Source: Prevotellaceae bacterium
Lineage (GTDB): Bacteria; Bacteroidota; Bacteroidia; Bacteroidales; Paludibacteraceae
Reading direction: 5' to 3'
DNA length: 5,353 bases
NCBI GenBank assembly: GCA_031255055.1
Contig: JAIRTG010000201.1
Span: forward strand, 1-5,353
Numbering within the stretch: the first letter of the stretch is position 1; every line of letters starts with the position of its first letter. This document shows, one piece after another, positions 1 through 5,239 of this stretch. The notes under the pieces were generated by a model that saw nothing but the letters and a program-made list of their open reading frames with translations, had not been told where the DNA came from and did no database searches. The translations under genes were made by a program, and so were the position numbers.

Positions 1-93
1 TCAATAGAGTATCCCTATAGTGCTGAATGGTCTTGCTGCATGGCTACGCCGAAAGTTATTCCTTTTTTTGCACTTGACAAAATATAGAGGGGG
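1..93. other. Left-edge sequence with no assignable gene
   Basis: Only one plus-strand frame is open from the window edge. It starts at base 1 and runs 28 codons to a TAG at 85-87, ending in residues FFALDKI. It could be the tail of an upstream gene or remnant, but it is too short to assign to a family. The minus strand is also open over much of this stretch and gives nothing recognisable. A GAGGGGG heptamer at 87-93 sits directly before the ACTAATC array and recurs at 157-163 and 195-201. Confidence 0.25.
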
Positions 94-125
94 ACTAATC
101 ACTAATCACTAATCACTAATCACTA
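94..125. repeat. Tandem ACTAATC heptamer array
   Basis: Four exact head-to-tail copies of the 7-mer ACTAATC occupy 94-121, followed by a partial ACTA at 122-125. An inverted copy of the array sequence, GTGATTAGTG, lies at 239-248 on the other side of a GC-rich core. The copies are read directly from the sequence. Their function is unknown. Such arrays vary in copy number by slippage, so the number may differ between strains. Confidence 0.9.
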
Positions 126-248
126 TCTTCGGGGCGTTGCGGGGCAGAGCCCCGCTGAGGGGGTAGCGGAAGACCGCCTACGGCGGGCTGTAGCGAGGGG
201 GAGACTTCCCCCCCCCTAATTCTCTTTTTTAGTGTTTTGTGATTAGTG
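94..248. repeat. GC-rich structured intergenic element with inverted ends
   Basis: This noncoding unit of about 155 bp is bounded by ACTAATC repeats on the left and the inverted sequence GTGATTAGTG (239-248) on the right. Its core holds three hairpins: GCGGGGC/GCCCCGC (139-145 with 149-155, 3-nt loop), CCGCC/GGCGG (174-178 with 182-186, loop TAC) and GGGGGA/TCCCCC (197-202 with 207-212, 4-nt loop). The core is far richer in G+C than the flanks and ends in a run of nine C at 208-216. GTAGCG and GAGGGGG each recur within it. The layout resembles a dispersed MITE- or REP-like repeat. That identity is inferred, because copy number cannot be seen from one window. It lies just downstream of the minus-strand operon and could shape that transcript's 3' end. 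Confidence 0.5.
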
Positions 249-276
249 CGGATTCGCTATGATTAATCGTTAATCT

Positions 277-894
277 CTAATGAATGATATTTTCGATTAG
301 CTTCACCGCATCGTCTACGCCGAGAAATGACGAATTGATGCACAGATGGTAGGACGAGGCTGCTCCCCATGTCTTGTTTGAAAAGTAATTATAATAGTCC
401 GCACGTTTTTTATCAACCTTTTCAATCAAATCAATAACGGCATTTTCGGACGTTTTCTCGGCTTCGTTTCTGTTGAGTACACGCCGAATCCGATCGGACA
501 TCGAGGCGGTGACGAAAATGTTCAGACATCGCGGGTTTTCTCGGAGAATGTAGTCGGCACACCGACCTACAAATATACACGGTTGTTGTTCCGCCAAATT
601 TTTTATCACGTCGCTTTGTATCCTGAACAACTCTTCGCCGCTCAGACAATTGTTCGGAAAATTGCCGCCGACTACGTTTGAACGCAATCCTAAAAAACTG
701 CCGAATAACCCATAAGATTTTCGTTCGTCGGCCTGCTCAAAAAACTCTTTTCCCAGTCCGCTCTCTTTCGAGGCGAGGTTGATTAGCTCTTTGTCGTAAA
801 AAGCAAACTGTAGCTTTTCGGCAAGTTTCTCTCCAATGAGCCGTCCGCCGCTTCCGTATTGACGACCGATGTTGATAATTGTAGTGTTTTTCAT
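277..894 (-). CDS. Cytidylate kinase-like family protein
   Basis: This 205-residue protein of the cytidylate-kinase-like P-loop family (Pfam Cytidylate_kin2 type) probably binds a nucleotide in the cytosol; its substrate is not established. The N-terminus has a beta strand followed by a glycine-rich loop, GRQYGSGGR (residues 10-18), then GEKLAEKL and YDKELI (33-38). In the usual GxxxxGK[ST] loop a lysine would follow GSG; here it is G17, then R18. That is the form I know for this family rather than damage. Other family-typical segments are FVGRCADYIL (108-117), an arginine-rich lid-like stretch around 135-142 (RIRRVLNR), and DKKRADYYNYFSNKTWG (161-177) followed by YHLCINSS (182-189). The ATG at 892-894 precedes the P-loop by nine codons, a normal distance; the stop is TAG. 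It lies 25 bp after the MATE gene on the same strand and is probably its operon partner. Family placement is secure, but CMP kinase activity is not implied. Confidence 0.88.
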   Translation of the reverse strand: MKNTTIINIGRQYGSGGRLIGEKLAEKLQFAFYDKELINLASKESGLGKEFFEQADERKSYGLFGSFLGLRSNVVGGNFPNNCLSGEELFRIQSDVIKNLAEQQPCIFVGRCADYILRENPRCLNIFVTASMSDRIRRVLNRNEAEKTSENAVIDLIEKVDKKRADYYNYFSNKTWGAASSYHLCINSSFLGVDDAVKLIENIIH

Positions 895-919
895 TTTAAT
901 GATTTTTTGTACGAGATGG

Positions 920-2275
920 TTAACTGTTCATTTTCTTGAATTTTTTGAACTGTAACAGCAGTAACACAAATGCGGTTATGGTGGCGATTCCGTCCGAAAG
1001 GGGCAGGCTGTACCAAATGCCGTCCAGCGCAAAATAGTGGGGTAGGATGAACAGACAGGGTAGCAGAAAAAATACCTGTCTGCTGAGGGACATGAAAATG
1101 GCCTTTCCCGACATGCCGATGCTCTGGAAAAAATTGGATGTCACTACCTGAAAACCTACAAGCGGAAAACATAAAAAAACAATGCGTAGACCGTGCGCCG
1201 ACATGGCTATCAATTGTTCGTTTGTGGTGAAAATGGAGACTACCGTGTTCGGAAACAGCTCGATGAGGATGAATCCGGATGTCATTACGACGGTAGCCCA
1301 CATAATCGTTTTTTTCAATACTTGCGTGACGCGAGTGTAGTATTTCGCGCCGAAGTTGTATCCGGCAATGGGCTGCATCCCTTGTGTGAATCCCAAAACA
1401 ATCATAAGAAACAGAAATGCAACCCTGTTTACAATCCCGTAGGCGGCAACGGCTAAGTCGCCTCCGTGACGTATGAACCCTTGATTTAATACAATTACGA
1501 TGATGCACGAAGCGGCATTCAGCAGAAATGGAGCCATGCCTATCGAAAGCATGTCGGATACAATTTTCTTTTTCAACTTAAAGATGCCTTTCTTGAAATG
1601 GATGAAATAGTTTTTATTGTTGAAAAAACGAAATTGCCGGATGAGTACGATCGCTTGTGCCATGATGGTGGCGAGCGCTGCGCCGCGTATGCCCCAGTTG
1701 AATACAAAGATGAAAATGGTGTTTAAAACGGCATTGATGATCACGGTGAAAATGGTTGCGTACATCGATTTCTCCGGATTGCCCGACGAACGGAGCAGGG
1801 TGTTCAAGCCCATGTATAGATGGGTGAAAACATTTCCGGTAAGCAGTACTTCCATGTATTCGCGGGCGTACGGGAGGACGGTTGTACCGGCGCCGAAAAA
1901 GCGGAGAATCGGGTCGAGGAAGAGTAGGGTGGCGATCGAAAAGGCTATGCCGACAATCAGGTTCAAAATAAGGACGTTTCCTAAAATGGTGTTTGCCGTG
2001 TCGTAGTCTTTTTGTCCCATCCGGATGGATAACAGCGTTGCACCGCCCACTCCGACCAACGAACCGAAAGCGGCGGCCAGATTCATCAGCGGAAACGAAA
2101 TCGTTAACCCCGCAAGCGCCAATTCTCCTACTCCGTGTCCGATGAAAATACTGTCGGTAATGTTGTAAAGCGAAGAAGCCGTCATCGCGATAATGGCGGG
2201 GACGGCATACTGTTTCAGCAAAACGCCAATCTTCTCGGTGCCTAACTCAGCAGGCGATGTGTTGTTCGTTCTCAT
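920..2275 (-). CDS. MATE family efflux transporter
   Basis: This 451-residue inner-membrane transporter has the usual MATE length and would form 12 helices in two MatE repeats (about residues 20-180 and 240-405). MATE proteins export cationic drugs or metabolites using H+ or Na+. Visible family features are the first helix ending YNITDSIFIG, with the acidic D41 at the cation-coupling position, and the second-half signature GFTQGMQPIAGYNFGA (295-310). There is also LDGIWYSLPLSDG (417-429) near the C-terminus. The long GMQPIAGYNFGA segment suggests the DinF/MepA-like branch rather than NorM. The tail is basic (QFKKFKKM). The ATG at 2273-2275 is followed by 14 polar residues before the first helix, so the start looks right. 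It appears to be the first gene of a two-gene operon with the kinase-like gene. Its substrate cannot be told from sequence. Confidence 0.95.
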   Translation of the reverse strand: MRTNNTSPAELGTEKIGVLLKQYAVPAIIAMTASSLYNITDSIFIGHGVGELALAGLTISFPLMNLAAAFGSLVGVGGATLLSIRMGQKDYDTANTILGNVLILNLIVGIAFSIATLLFLDPILRFFGAGTTVLPYAREYMEVLLTGNVFTHLYMGLNTLLRSSGNPEKSMYATIFTVIINAVLNTIFIFVFNWGIRGAALATIMAQAIVLIRQFRFFNNKNYFIHFKKGIFKLKKKIVSDMLSIGMAPFLLNAASCIIVIVLNQGFIRHGGDLAVAAYGIVNRVAFLFLMIVLGFTQGMQPIAGYNFGAKYYTRVTQVLKKTIMWATVVMTSGFILIELFPNTVVSIFTTNEQLIAMSAHGLRIVFLCFPLVGFQVVTSNFFQSIGMSGKAIFMSLSRQVFFLLPCLFILPHYFALDGIWYSLPLSDGIATITAFVLLLLQFKKFKKMNS

Positions 2276-2294
2276 AGCTACTAATTTTCGTGTG

Positions 2295-2302
2295 TAAAGT
2301 TA
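2295..2302 (-). promoter_or_regulatory. Weak candidate -7 element for the MATE operon
   Basis: Read on the minus strand, TAACTTTA lies 20-27 bases upstream of the MATE start codon and matches the Bacteroidota TAnnTTTG element except at the last base. No TTTG -33 element is visible at the usual distance. The location is right for a promoter, but the match is imperfect. Confidence 0.3.
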
Positions 2303-2374
2303 CAAAAAACCTCCCTCCGTCCCGATCTTTGTTTGTCAATGAAAAGAGTTTGTAACCGTCTTTAACTGTCGGTT

Positions 2375-2386
2375 TCACACCTGTGA
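2375..2386. promoter_or_regulatory. Candidate operator palindrome TCACA-N2-TGTGA
   Basis: A perfect 5-bp inverted repeat with a 2-bp spacer lies in the divergent intergenic region between the MATE gene and the 2447 gene. Its centre is about 45 bp upstream of the transcription start inferred from TACCTTTG at 2412-2419, so a bound protein could contact polymerase there. The half sites are those of a CRP site in inverted order and with the wrong spacing, so no regulator can be named. Confidence 0.3.
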
Positions 2387-2411
2387 TGTCGCCCGTAAAG
2401 AAAAGATTTTC

Positions 2412-2419
2412 TACCTTTG
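2412..2419 (+). promoter_or_regulatory. Promoter -7 element TACCTTTG for the membrane-protein gene
   Basis: This is an exact match to the Bacteroidota TAnnTTTG consensus, 27 bp before the ATG at 2447. It would give a leader of about 20 nt. No TTTG is present at the -33 distance (about 2389-2392), which is common because that element is poorly conserved. Confidence 0.6.
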
Positions 2420-2446
2420 AGGCGTTTTTGAACTGTATATTCCATT

Positions 2447-3058
2447 ATGATCTTAATAAAGTTGGCGATCTTGATTTCGGGGTCTCTCTATGCGGGAATC
2501 CTGCCCTACACCCTCTGGAAATCAATAAAACACATCGAATACGACCCCTCTAAACAGACGTTAAGCTATCTGAGCATCAGAGATATGTATGGCGATAAAT
2601 TCAGGAAGGGCTATTCATGGCTGCTTTTCTCGGCGGCGGCGCTCACATACATCTTTTTTGTACTGCTTTCCGAATTCTACTGTTTGGGAGAATATGACCG
2701 ATTTATCGAGTATATCAACTATTGTTCGTTCTATTTTGTCGTACTGGCGTTTATTCCCCTGAACCTCTATCCGTATAAAAAAGAAAACGTAAAGCATAAC
2801 ATAAGAAGGATTTTGCACAACGTGTTTGCCGCCTTAGTCTTTGTCACGCTGGCGGCGCTGGTGGTACTGTTTCACATTGCGACGTATGAAGAACATCCGG
2901 TATTCGGCCTTATCGGCCTTTTGATTATCGGATTGACGGTAGCGGTGATGATTTGGTCGATCATAAAAAACAGCTTAAACGGCTTTTCGGAACTCATTTT
3001 CATCAACGGCATCGGTATCTGGAGCATCTTTGTGACCGTCATGACGATGTTGCTGTGA
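2447..3058 (+). CDS. Six-helix integral membrane protein of unknown function
   Basis: I do not recognise this 203-residue protein with confidence. Hydrophobic stretches suggest six transmembrane helices at roughly 3-22, 58-78, 90-108, 122-145, 151-171 and 181-201. A polar loop of about 35 residues lies between the first two (SIKHIEYDPSKQTLSYLS onward), and the C-terminus ends directly in the last helix. Basic patches KKENVKHNIRR (111-121) and the HNVFAALVF segment (124-132) at the start of helix 4 are reminiscent of the DUF998/Frag1-like membrane families. Other hydrophobic families would fit nearly as well. The ATG is preceded by a consensus -7 element and no Shine-Dalgarno sequence. The thioesterase gene follows 42 bp downstream on the same strand, so the two may be co-transcribed. 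No catalytic motif is visible. Confidence 0.8.
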   Translation: MILIKLAILISGSLYAGILPYTLWKSIKHIEYDPSKQTLSYLSIRDMYGDKFRKGYSWLLFSAAALTYIFFVLLSEFYCLGEYDRFIEYINYCSFYFVVLAFIPLNLYPYKKENVKHNIRRILHNVFAALVFVTLAALVVLFHIATYEEHPVFGLIGLLIIGLTVAVMIWSIIKNSLNGFSELIFINGIGIWSIFVTVMTMLL

Positions 3059-3095
3059 TGTTCAACCGGTGTCTACTCTATAACATATTTTTTTT

Positions 3096-3124
3096 ACAAC
3101 ATGAACAAATACAACATGAACAAA
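3096..3124 (+). repeat. 15-bp tandem duplication spanning a start codon
   Basis: ACAACATGAACAAA at 3096-3109 is repeated exactly at 3111-3124, with a period of 15 bp. Each copy contains an ATG, at 3101 and 3116. Because 15 is a multiple of three, both are in frame with the thioesterase and give the protein start MNKYNMNK. Either ATG could initiate translation. Confidence 0.9.
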
Positions 3125-3478
3125 ACCTTTTCACAAACAATGACGGTTGCCGAAAAAGATACGGCAGCATCTTTCGGATCGGGACTTTTGCCGGTATATG
3201 CAACCCCGTCCATGATTCTTTTGATGGAAAACACGGCCATGCAAATGATTCCCCTGAACGAAAACGAAAGCAGCGTCGGCACACATATCAGCGTCGATCA
3301 CCTCAAAGCGACTGCCGTCGGAAAGAAAGTGACCTGTACGGCCGAATGTGTCGAAAACGACGGCAGGAAATATACCTTTAAACTGACGGTGACAGACGAA
3401 ACCGGCGACGTCGTAGGAACAGGAGAACACAAACGGGCGGTGGTGGACGTGGAACGCTTTATGAACCGCATAAAATGA
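3101..3478 (+). CDS. FlK-like hotdog-fold thioesterase family protein
   Basis: This 125-residue single-domain cytosolic protein resembles the fluoroacetyl-CoA thioesterase (FlK)-like branch of hotdog thioesterases, which hydrolyse acyl-CoA or related thioesters. The FlK catalytic triad is Thr, Glu and His. Here T35 (in YATPSM), E43 (in LLMENTA) and H67 (in VGTHISVDHLKAT) sit at corresponding places, with the same 8-residue gap between Thr and Glu. The GSGLLPVYATP segment (26-36), the helix MILLMENTAMQMI (38-50) and the strands after 75 fit the hotdog fold. FlK's fluoroacetate specificity should not be assumed, since most relatives have no known substrate. The start could be the ATG at 3101 or the in-frame ATG at 3116, as the start region is duplicated; the homologous part begins after both. 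It lies 42 bp after the membrane-protein gene and may share its transcript. Confidence 0.85.
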   Translation: MNKYNMNKTFSQTMTVAEKDTAASFGSGLLPVYATPSMILLMENTAMQMIPLNENESSVGTHISVDHLKATAVGKKVTCTAECVENDGRKYTFKLTVTDETGDVVGTGEHKRAVVDVERFMNRIK

Positions 3479-3505
3479 ATTTTGCACAAAAATTATTAAC
3501 GACCG

Positions 3506-3536
3506 TTTTCAATCCGAGATAATTATCCTACTTTTG
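3506..3536 (+). promoter_or_regulatory. metK promoter
   Basis: TACTTTTG at 3529-3536 matches the TAnnTTTG -7 consensus exactly. TTTT at 3506-3509 stands 19 bp upstream in the place of the -33 TTTG. Transcription would start near 3543, just before the first stem of the riboswitch-like element. A 10-bp palindrome, GATAATTATC (3518-3527), fills the end of the spacer and could be an operator. Confidence 0.7.
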
Positions 3537-3547
3537 TCATACAAAAA

Positions 3548-3603
3548 TGTGGAAAGATTTGGACAGCTTGCAACCACAGAAAAAAATGCTAAATAGTATT
3601 TCC
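3548..3603 (+). promoter_or_regulatory. Candidate SAM-II riboswitch in the metK leader
   Basis: The conserved order of the SAM-II (metA motif) aptamer appears to be present. Stem P1 is TGTGG (3548-3552) pairing with CCACA (3574-3578). Inside its loop are GATTT (3556-3560) and TTGCAA (3568-3573), separated by 7 nt, the spacing I recall in a characterised SAM-II RNA. An A-rich linker leads to GCTAAA at 3588-3593. SAM-II binds S-adenosylmethionine and usually represses methionine/SAM genes, which fits its place ahead of metK. The weak point is pseudoknot P2: GGAC in the loop (3561-3564) lacks a clean partner directly after GCTAAA. Possible partners are TCC at 3601-3603, CTG-c-TCC at 3610-3616, or GTCC at 3624-3627. 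No covariance search was run; the identification is by motif and context. Confidence 0.6.
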
Positions 3604-3683
3604 GTTTTTCTGCTCCCGTTATAGTCCTCCAAATTTTTCCCGTTTTAATTCACACAATAAACTTTATAATATTTTGAATTACT

Positions 3684-4964
3684 ATGGGATTTCTATTTAC
3701 ATCCGAATCCGTTTCGGAAGGGCATCCCGACAAGGTTGCCGACCAAATTTCAGACGCTATTCTGGACAATTTCCTTGCATTGGACAAAGACTCAAAAGTG
3801 GCTTGCGAAACCCTTGTCACCACAGGACAGGTGATTGTAGCCGGCGAAGTCAATTCAAACGCTTATGTCGATGTGCACGCCGTTACCCGTAACGTGATCA
3901 ACCGTATCGGATACACAAAAAGCGAATACATGTTCGACGGCAATTCCTGCGGTATTCTATCGGCCATTCACGAACAGTCGGGCGACATCAACCGCGGCGT
4001 CGTAAAGAAAAATCCGCTGGACCAGGGCGCCGGCGATCAGGGACTGATGTTCGGTTATGCCTGCAACGAAACGAAAAACCTGATGCCTGTTGCGTTAGAT
4101 TTAGCACACGCTTTGGTGAAAGAGTTGGCGGTCATCCGCCGGGAAGGGATCTATATGACATATCTCCGTCCCGATTCGAAATCACAGGTCACGATCGAAT
4201 ACGACAACAACCGTCGCCCTTTGAGAGTACACACGGTTGTTGTTTCGACACAGCACGATGATTTTGTACAGGCTTCGACCGACAAAACACAGGAACAGGC
4301 CGATAAAGAAATGCTGATTGTCATTCGCGAAGACGTCAAAAACATCCTGATACCGCGTGTACAGGCGAAAGACAAGCAATTTGCCGGACTATTCAAAGGC
4401 AATTTCATCTTACATGTCAACCCCACCGGAAAATTTGTCATCGGCGGGCCTCACGGAGACACCGGCCTGACAGGACGTAAAATTGTGGTCGACACCTACG
4501 GCGGACGGGCAGCCCACGGCGGCGGCGCATTCTCGGGTAAAGACCCCTCGAAAGTCGATCGTTCGGCGGCGTATGCGGCGCGACACATTGCAAAAAACAT
4601 GGTGGCGGCAGGCATTGCCGACGAAGTATTGGTACAAGTATCGTATGCCATCGGCATCGCGAAGCCGATGAACCTGTATGTGAACACCTACGGAACGGCG
4701 AAAGTCAACATGTCCGACGGTGAAATTGCGCGGATAACGGAACGATTGTTCGACATGCGCCCGAAAGCCATCGAAGAACGACTCAAATTGCGCTATCCGA
4801 TTTATGAAGAAACGGCTTCTTACGGCCATGTAGGGCGTACTCCAAAAGAAGTGACGAAGGTATTCAGAAACTCGAACGGAAAAGAACTGGTCATCAAAGC
4901 GGAAGTTTTTACGTGGGAAAAAACGGATAAAGTACAAGAGATAAAAAAAGCGTTCGGATTGTAG
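3684..4964 (+). CDS. metK: S-adenosylmethionine synthetase (methionine adenosyltransferase)
   Basis: This 426-residue cytosolic enzyme makes S-adenosylmethionine from methionine and ATP, releasing phosphate and pyrophosphate. It is full length, with the three MetK domains in order. The N-terminal FTSESVSEGHPDK (5-17) carries catalytic H14 and metal-binding D16. The ATP-binding GAGDQG motif is at 115-120. The phosphate-binding loop GGGAFSGKDPSKVDRSAAYAAR (279-300) contains K286 and D287. The stretch 192-222 (about DDFVQASTDKTQEQADKEM onward) is somewhat longer than in E. coli, as I expect for Bacteroidota. The ATG at 3684 places H14 as in other MetKs, and there is no Shine-Dalgarno sequence. 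It has its own promoter, a leader of about 140 nt with a SAM-II-like element, and a terminator directly after its TAG, so it is probably transcribed alone and repressed by SAM. Confidence 0.98.
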   Translation: MGFLFTSESVSEGHPDKVADQISDAILDNFLALDKDSKVACETLVTTGQVIVAGEVNSNAYVDVHAVTRNVINRIGYTKSEYMFDGNSCGILSAIHEQSGDINRGVVKKNPLDQGAGDQGLMFGYACNETKNLMPVALDLAHALVKELAVIRREGIYMTYLRPDSKSQVTIEYDNNRRPLRVHTVVVSTQHDDFVQASTDKTQEQADKEMLIVIREDVKNILIPRVQAKDKQFAGLFKGNFILHVNPTGKFVIGGPHGDTGLTGRKIVVDTYGGRAAHGGGAFSGKDPSKVDRSAAYAARHIAKNMVAAGIADEVLVQVSYAIGIAKPMNLYVNTYGTAKVNMSDGEIARITERLFDMRPKAIEERLKLRYPIYEETASYGHVGRTPKEVTKVFRNSNGKELVIKAEVFTWEKTDKVQEIKKAFGL

Positions 4965-4971
4965 GAAACAA

Positions 4972-5009
4972 AAAAGGAGAGCGGTTCAATCGTTCTCCTT
5001 TTCTTTTTT
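4972..5009 (+). terminator. Intrinsic terminator of metK, probably bidirectional
   Basis: A 12-bp stem (4972-4983 with 4991-5002, including one G-T wobble) closes a 7-nt loop and is followed by C and six T (5004-5009), only 8 bp after the metK stop. On the minus strand the same hairpin runs into a T-rich stretch (the A-rich bases 4966-4975), so it can also end the tRNA-Arg transcript coming the other way. Confidence 0.9.
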
Positions 5010-5012
5010 GTG

Positions 5013-5086
5013 TGATCCGGGCGGGATTCGAACCCACGACCCATAGCTTAGAAGGCTATTGCTCTATCCAACTGAGCTACCGGACC
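5013..5086 (-). tRNA. tRNA-Arg (anticodon UCU)
   Basis: This 74-nt tRNA folds into a complete cloverleaf on the minus strand. The acceptor stem GGTCCGG/CCGGATC has one G-U pair and discriminator A. The D stem is GCTC/GAGC with AGTTGGATA in the loop. The anticodon stem ATAGC/GCTAT encloses the loop CTTCTAA, giving anticodon TCT, which reads AGA. A 5-nt variable loop and the T stem GTGGG/CCCGC with loop TTCGAAT complete it. The 3' CCA is not encoded (the next bases are CAC), so it must be added by nucleotidyltransferase. It is convergent with metK and divergent from the aspartate kinase gene. Confidence 0.97.
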
Positions 5087-5110
5087 GACTTTTTAAATAT
5101 CAAACGGGTG

Positions 5111-5141
5111 CAAAAGTAAGTATTTTTCAATGAAAACCAAA
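5111..5141 (-). promoter_or_regulatory. tRNA-Arg promoter
   Basis: On the minus strand, TTTG (5141-5138) is followed after 19 bp by TACTTTTG (5118-5111). This is an exact match to both Bacteroidota sigma-ABfr promoter elements at the normal spacing. Transcription would start about 18 nt before the mature tRNA 5' end at 5086. Confidence 0.8.
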
Positions 5142-5239
5142 ACTTTTTTAGCAAAAGCGCTCTTTCGCACAGCGTCCGACAGCGGGGCGACGGCGCAATT
5201 TAATGTCACAACATGTTTTATTTATAACTTATTCAGCAG

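Noticed and set aside
94..121. CRISPR array
   Set aside because: The repeat unit is 7 bp with no spacers, so it is a simple tandem repeat.
891..1508. Long open frame on the minus strand overlapping the MATE gene (205 codons)
   Set aside because: It overlaps the MATE coding sequence in another frame and has a His/Arg/Cys-rich composition typical of a shadow frame, with no domain.
2375..2386. CRP binding site
   Set aside because: A CRP site is TGTGA-N6-TCACA; here the half sites are in inverted order with a 2-bp spacer.
2953..3381. 142-codon plus-strand frame covering the end of the membrane gene and most of the thioesterase gene
   Set aside because: It overlaps two better-supported genes in another frame and is a low-complexity His/Arg-rich translation.
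4410..4937. 175-codon open frame antisense to metK
   Set aside because: It lies wholly inside metK, is rich in Arg, Phe and His, and has no motif; metK is certain on the other strand.
5210..5217. AACATGTT palindrome upstream of the aspartate kinase gene as an operator
   Set aside because: Eight bases in AT-rich sequence, with no promoter located to place it against, is too weak to call.
5087..5239. Threonine attenuator leader peptide before thrA
   Set aside because: I found no short open frame rich in Thr or Ile codons followed by a terminator hairpin in this stretch.
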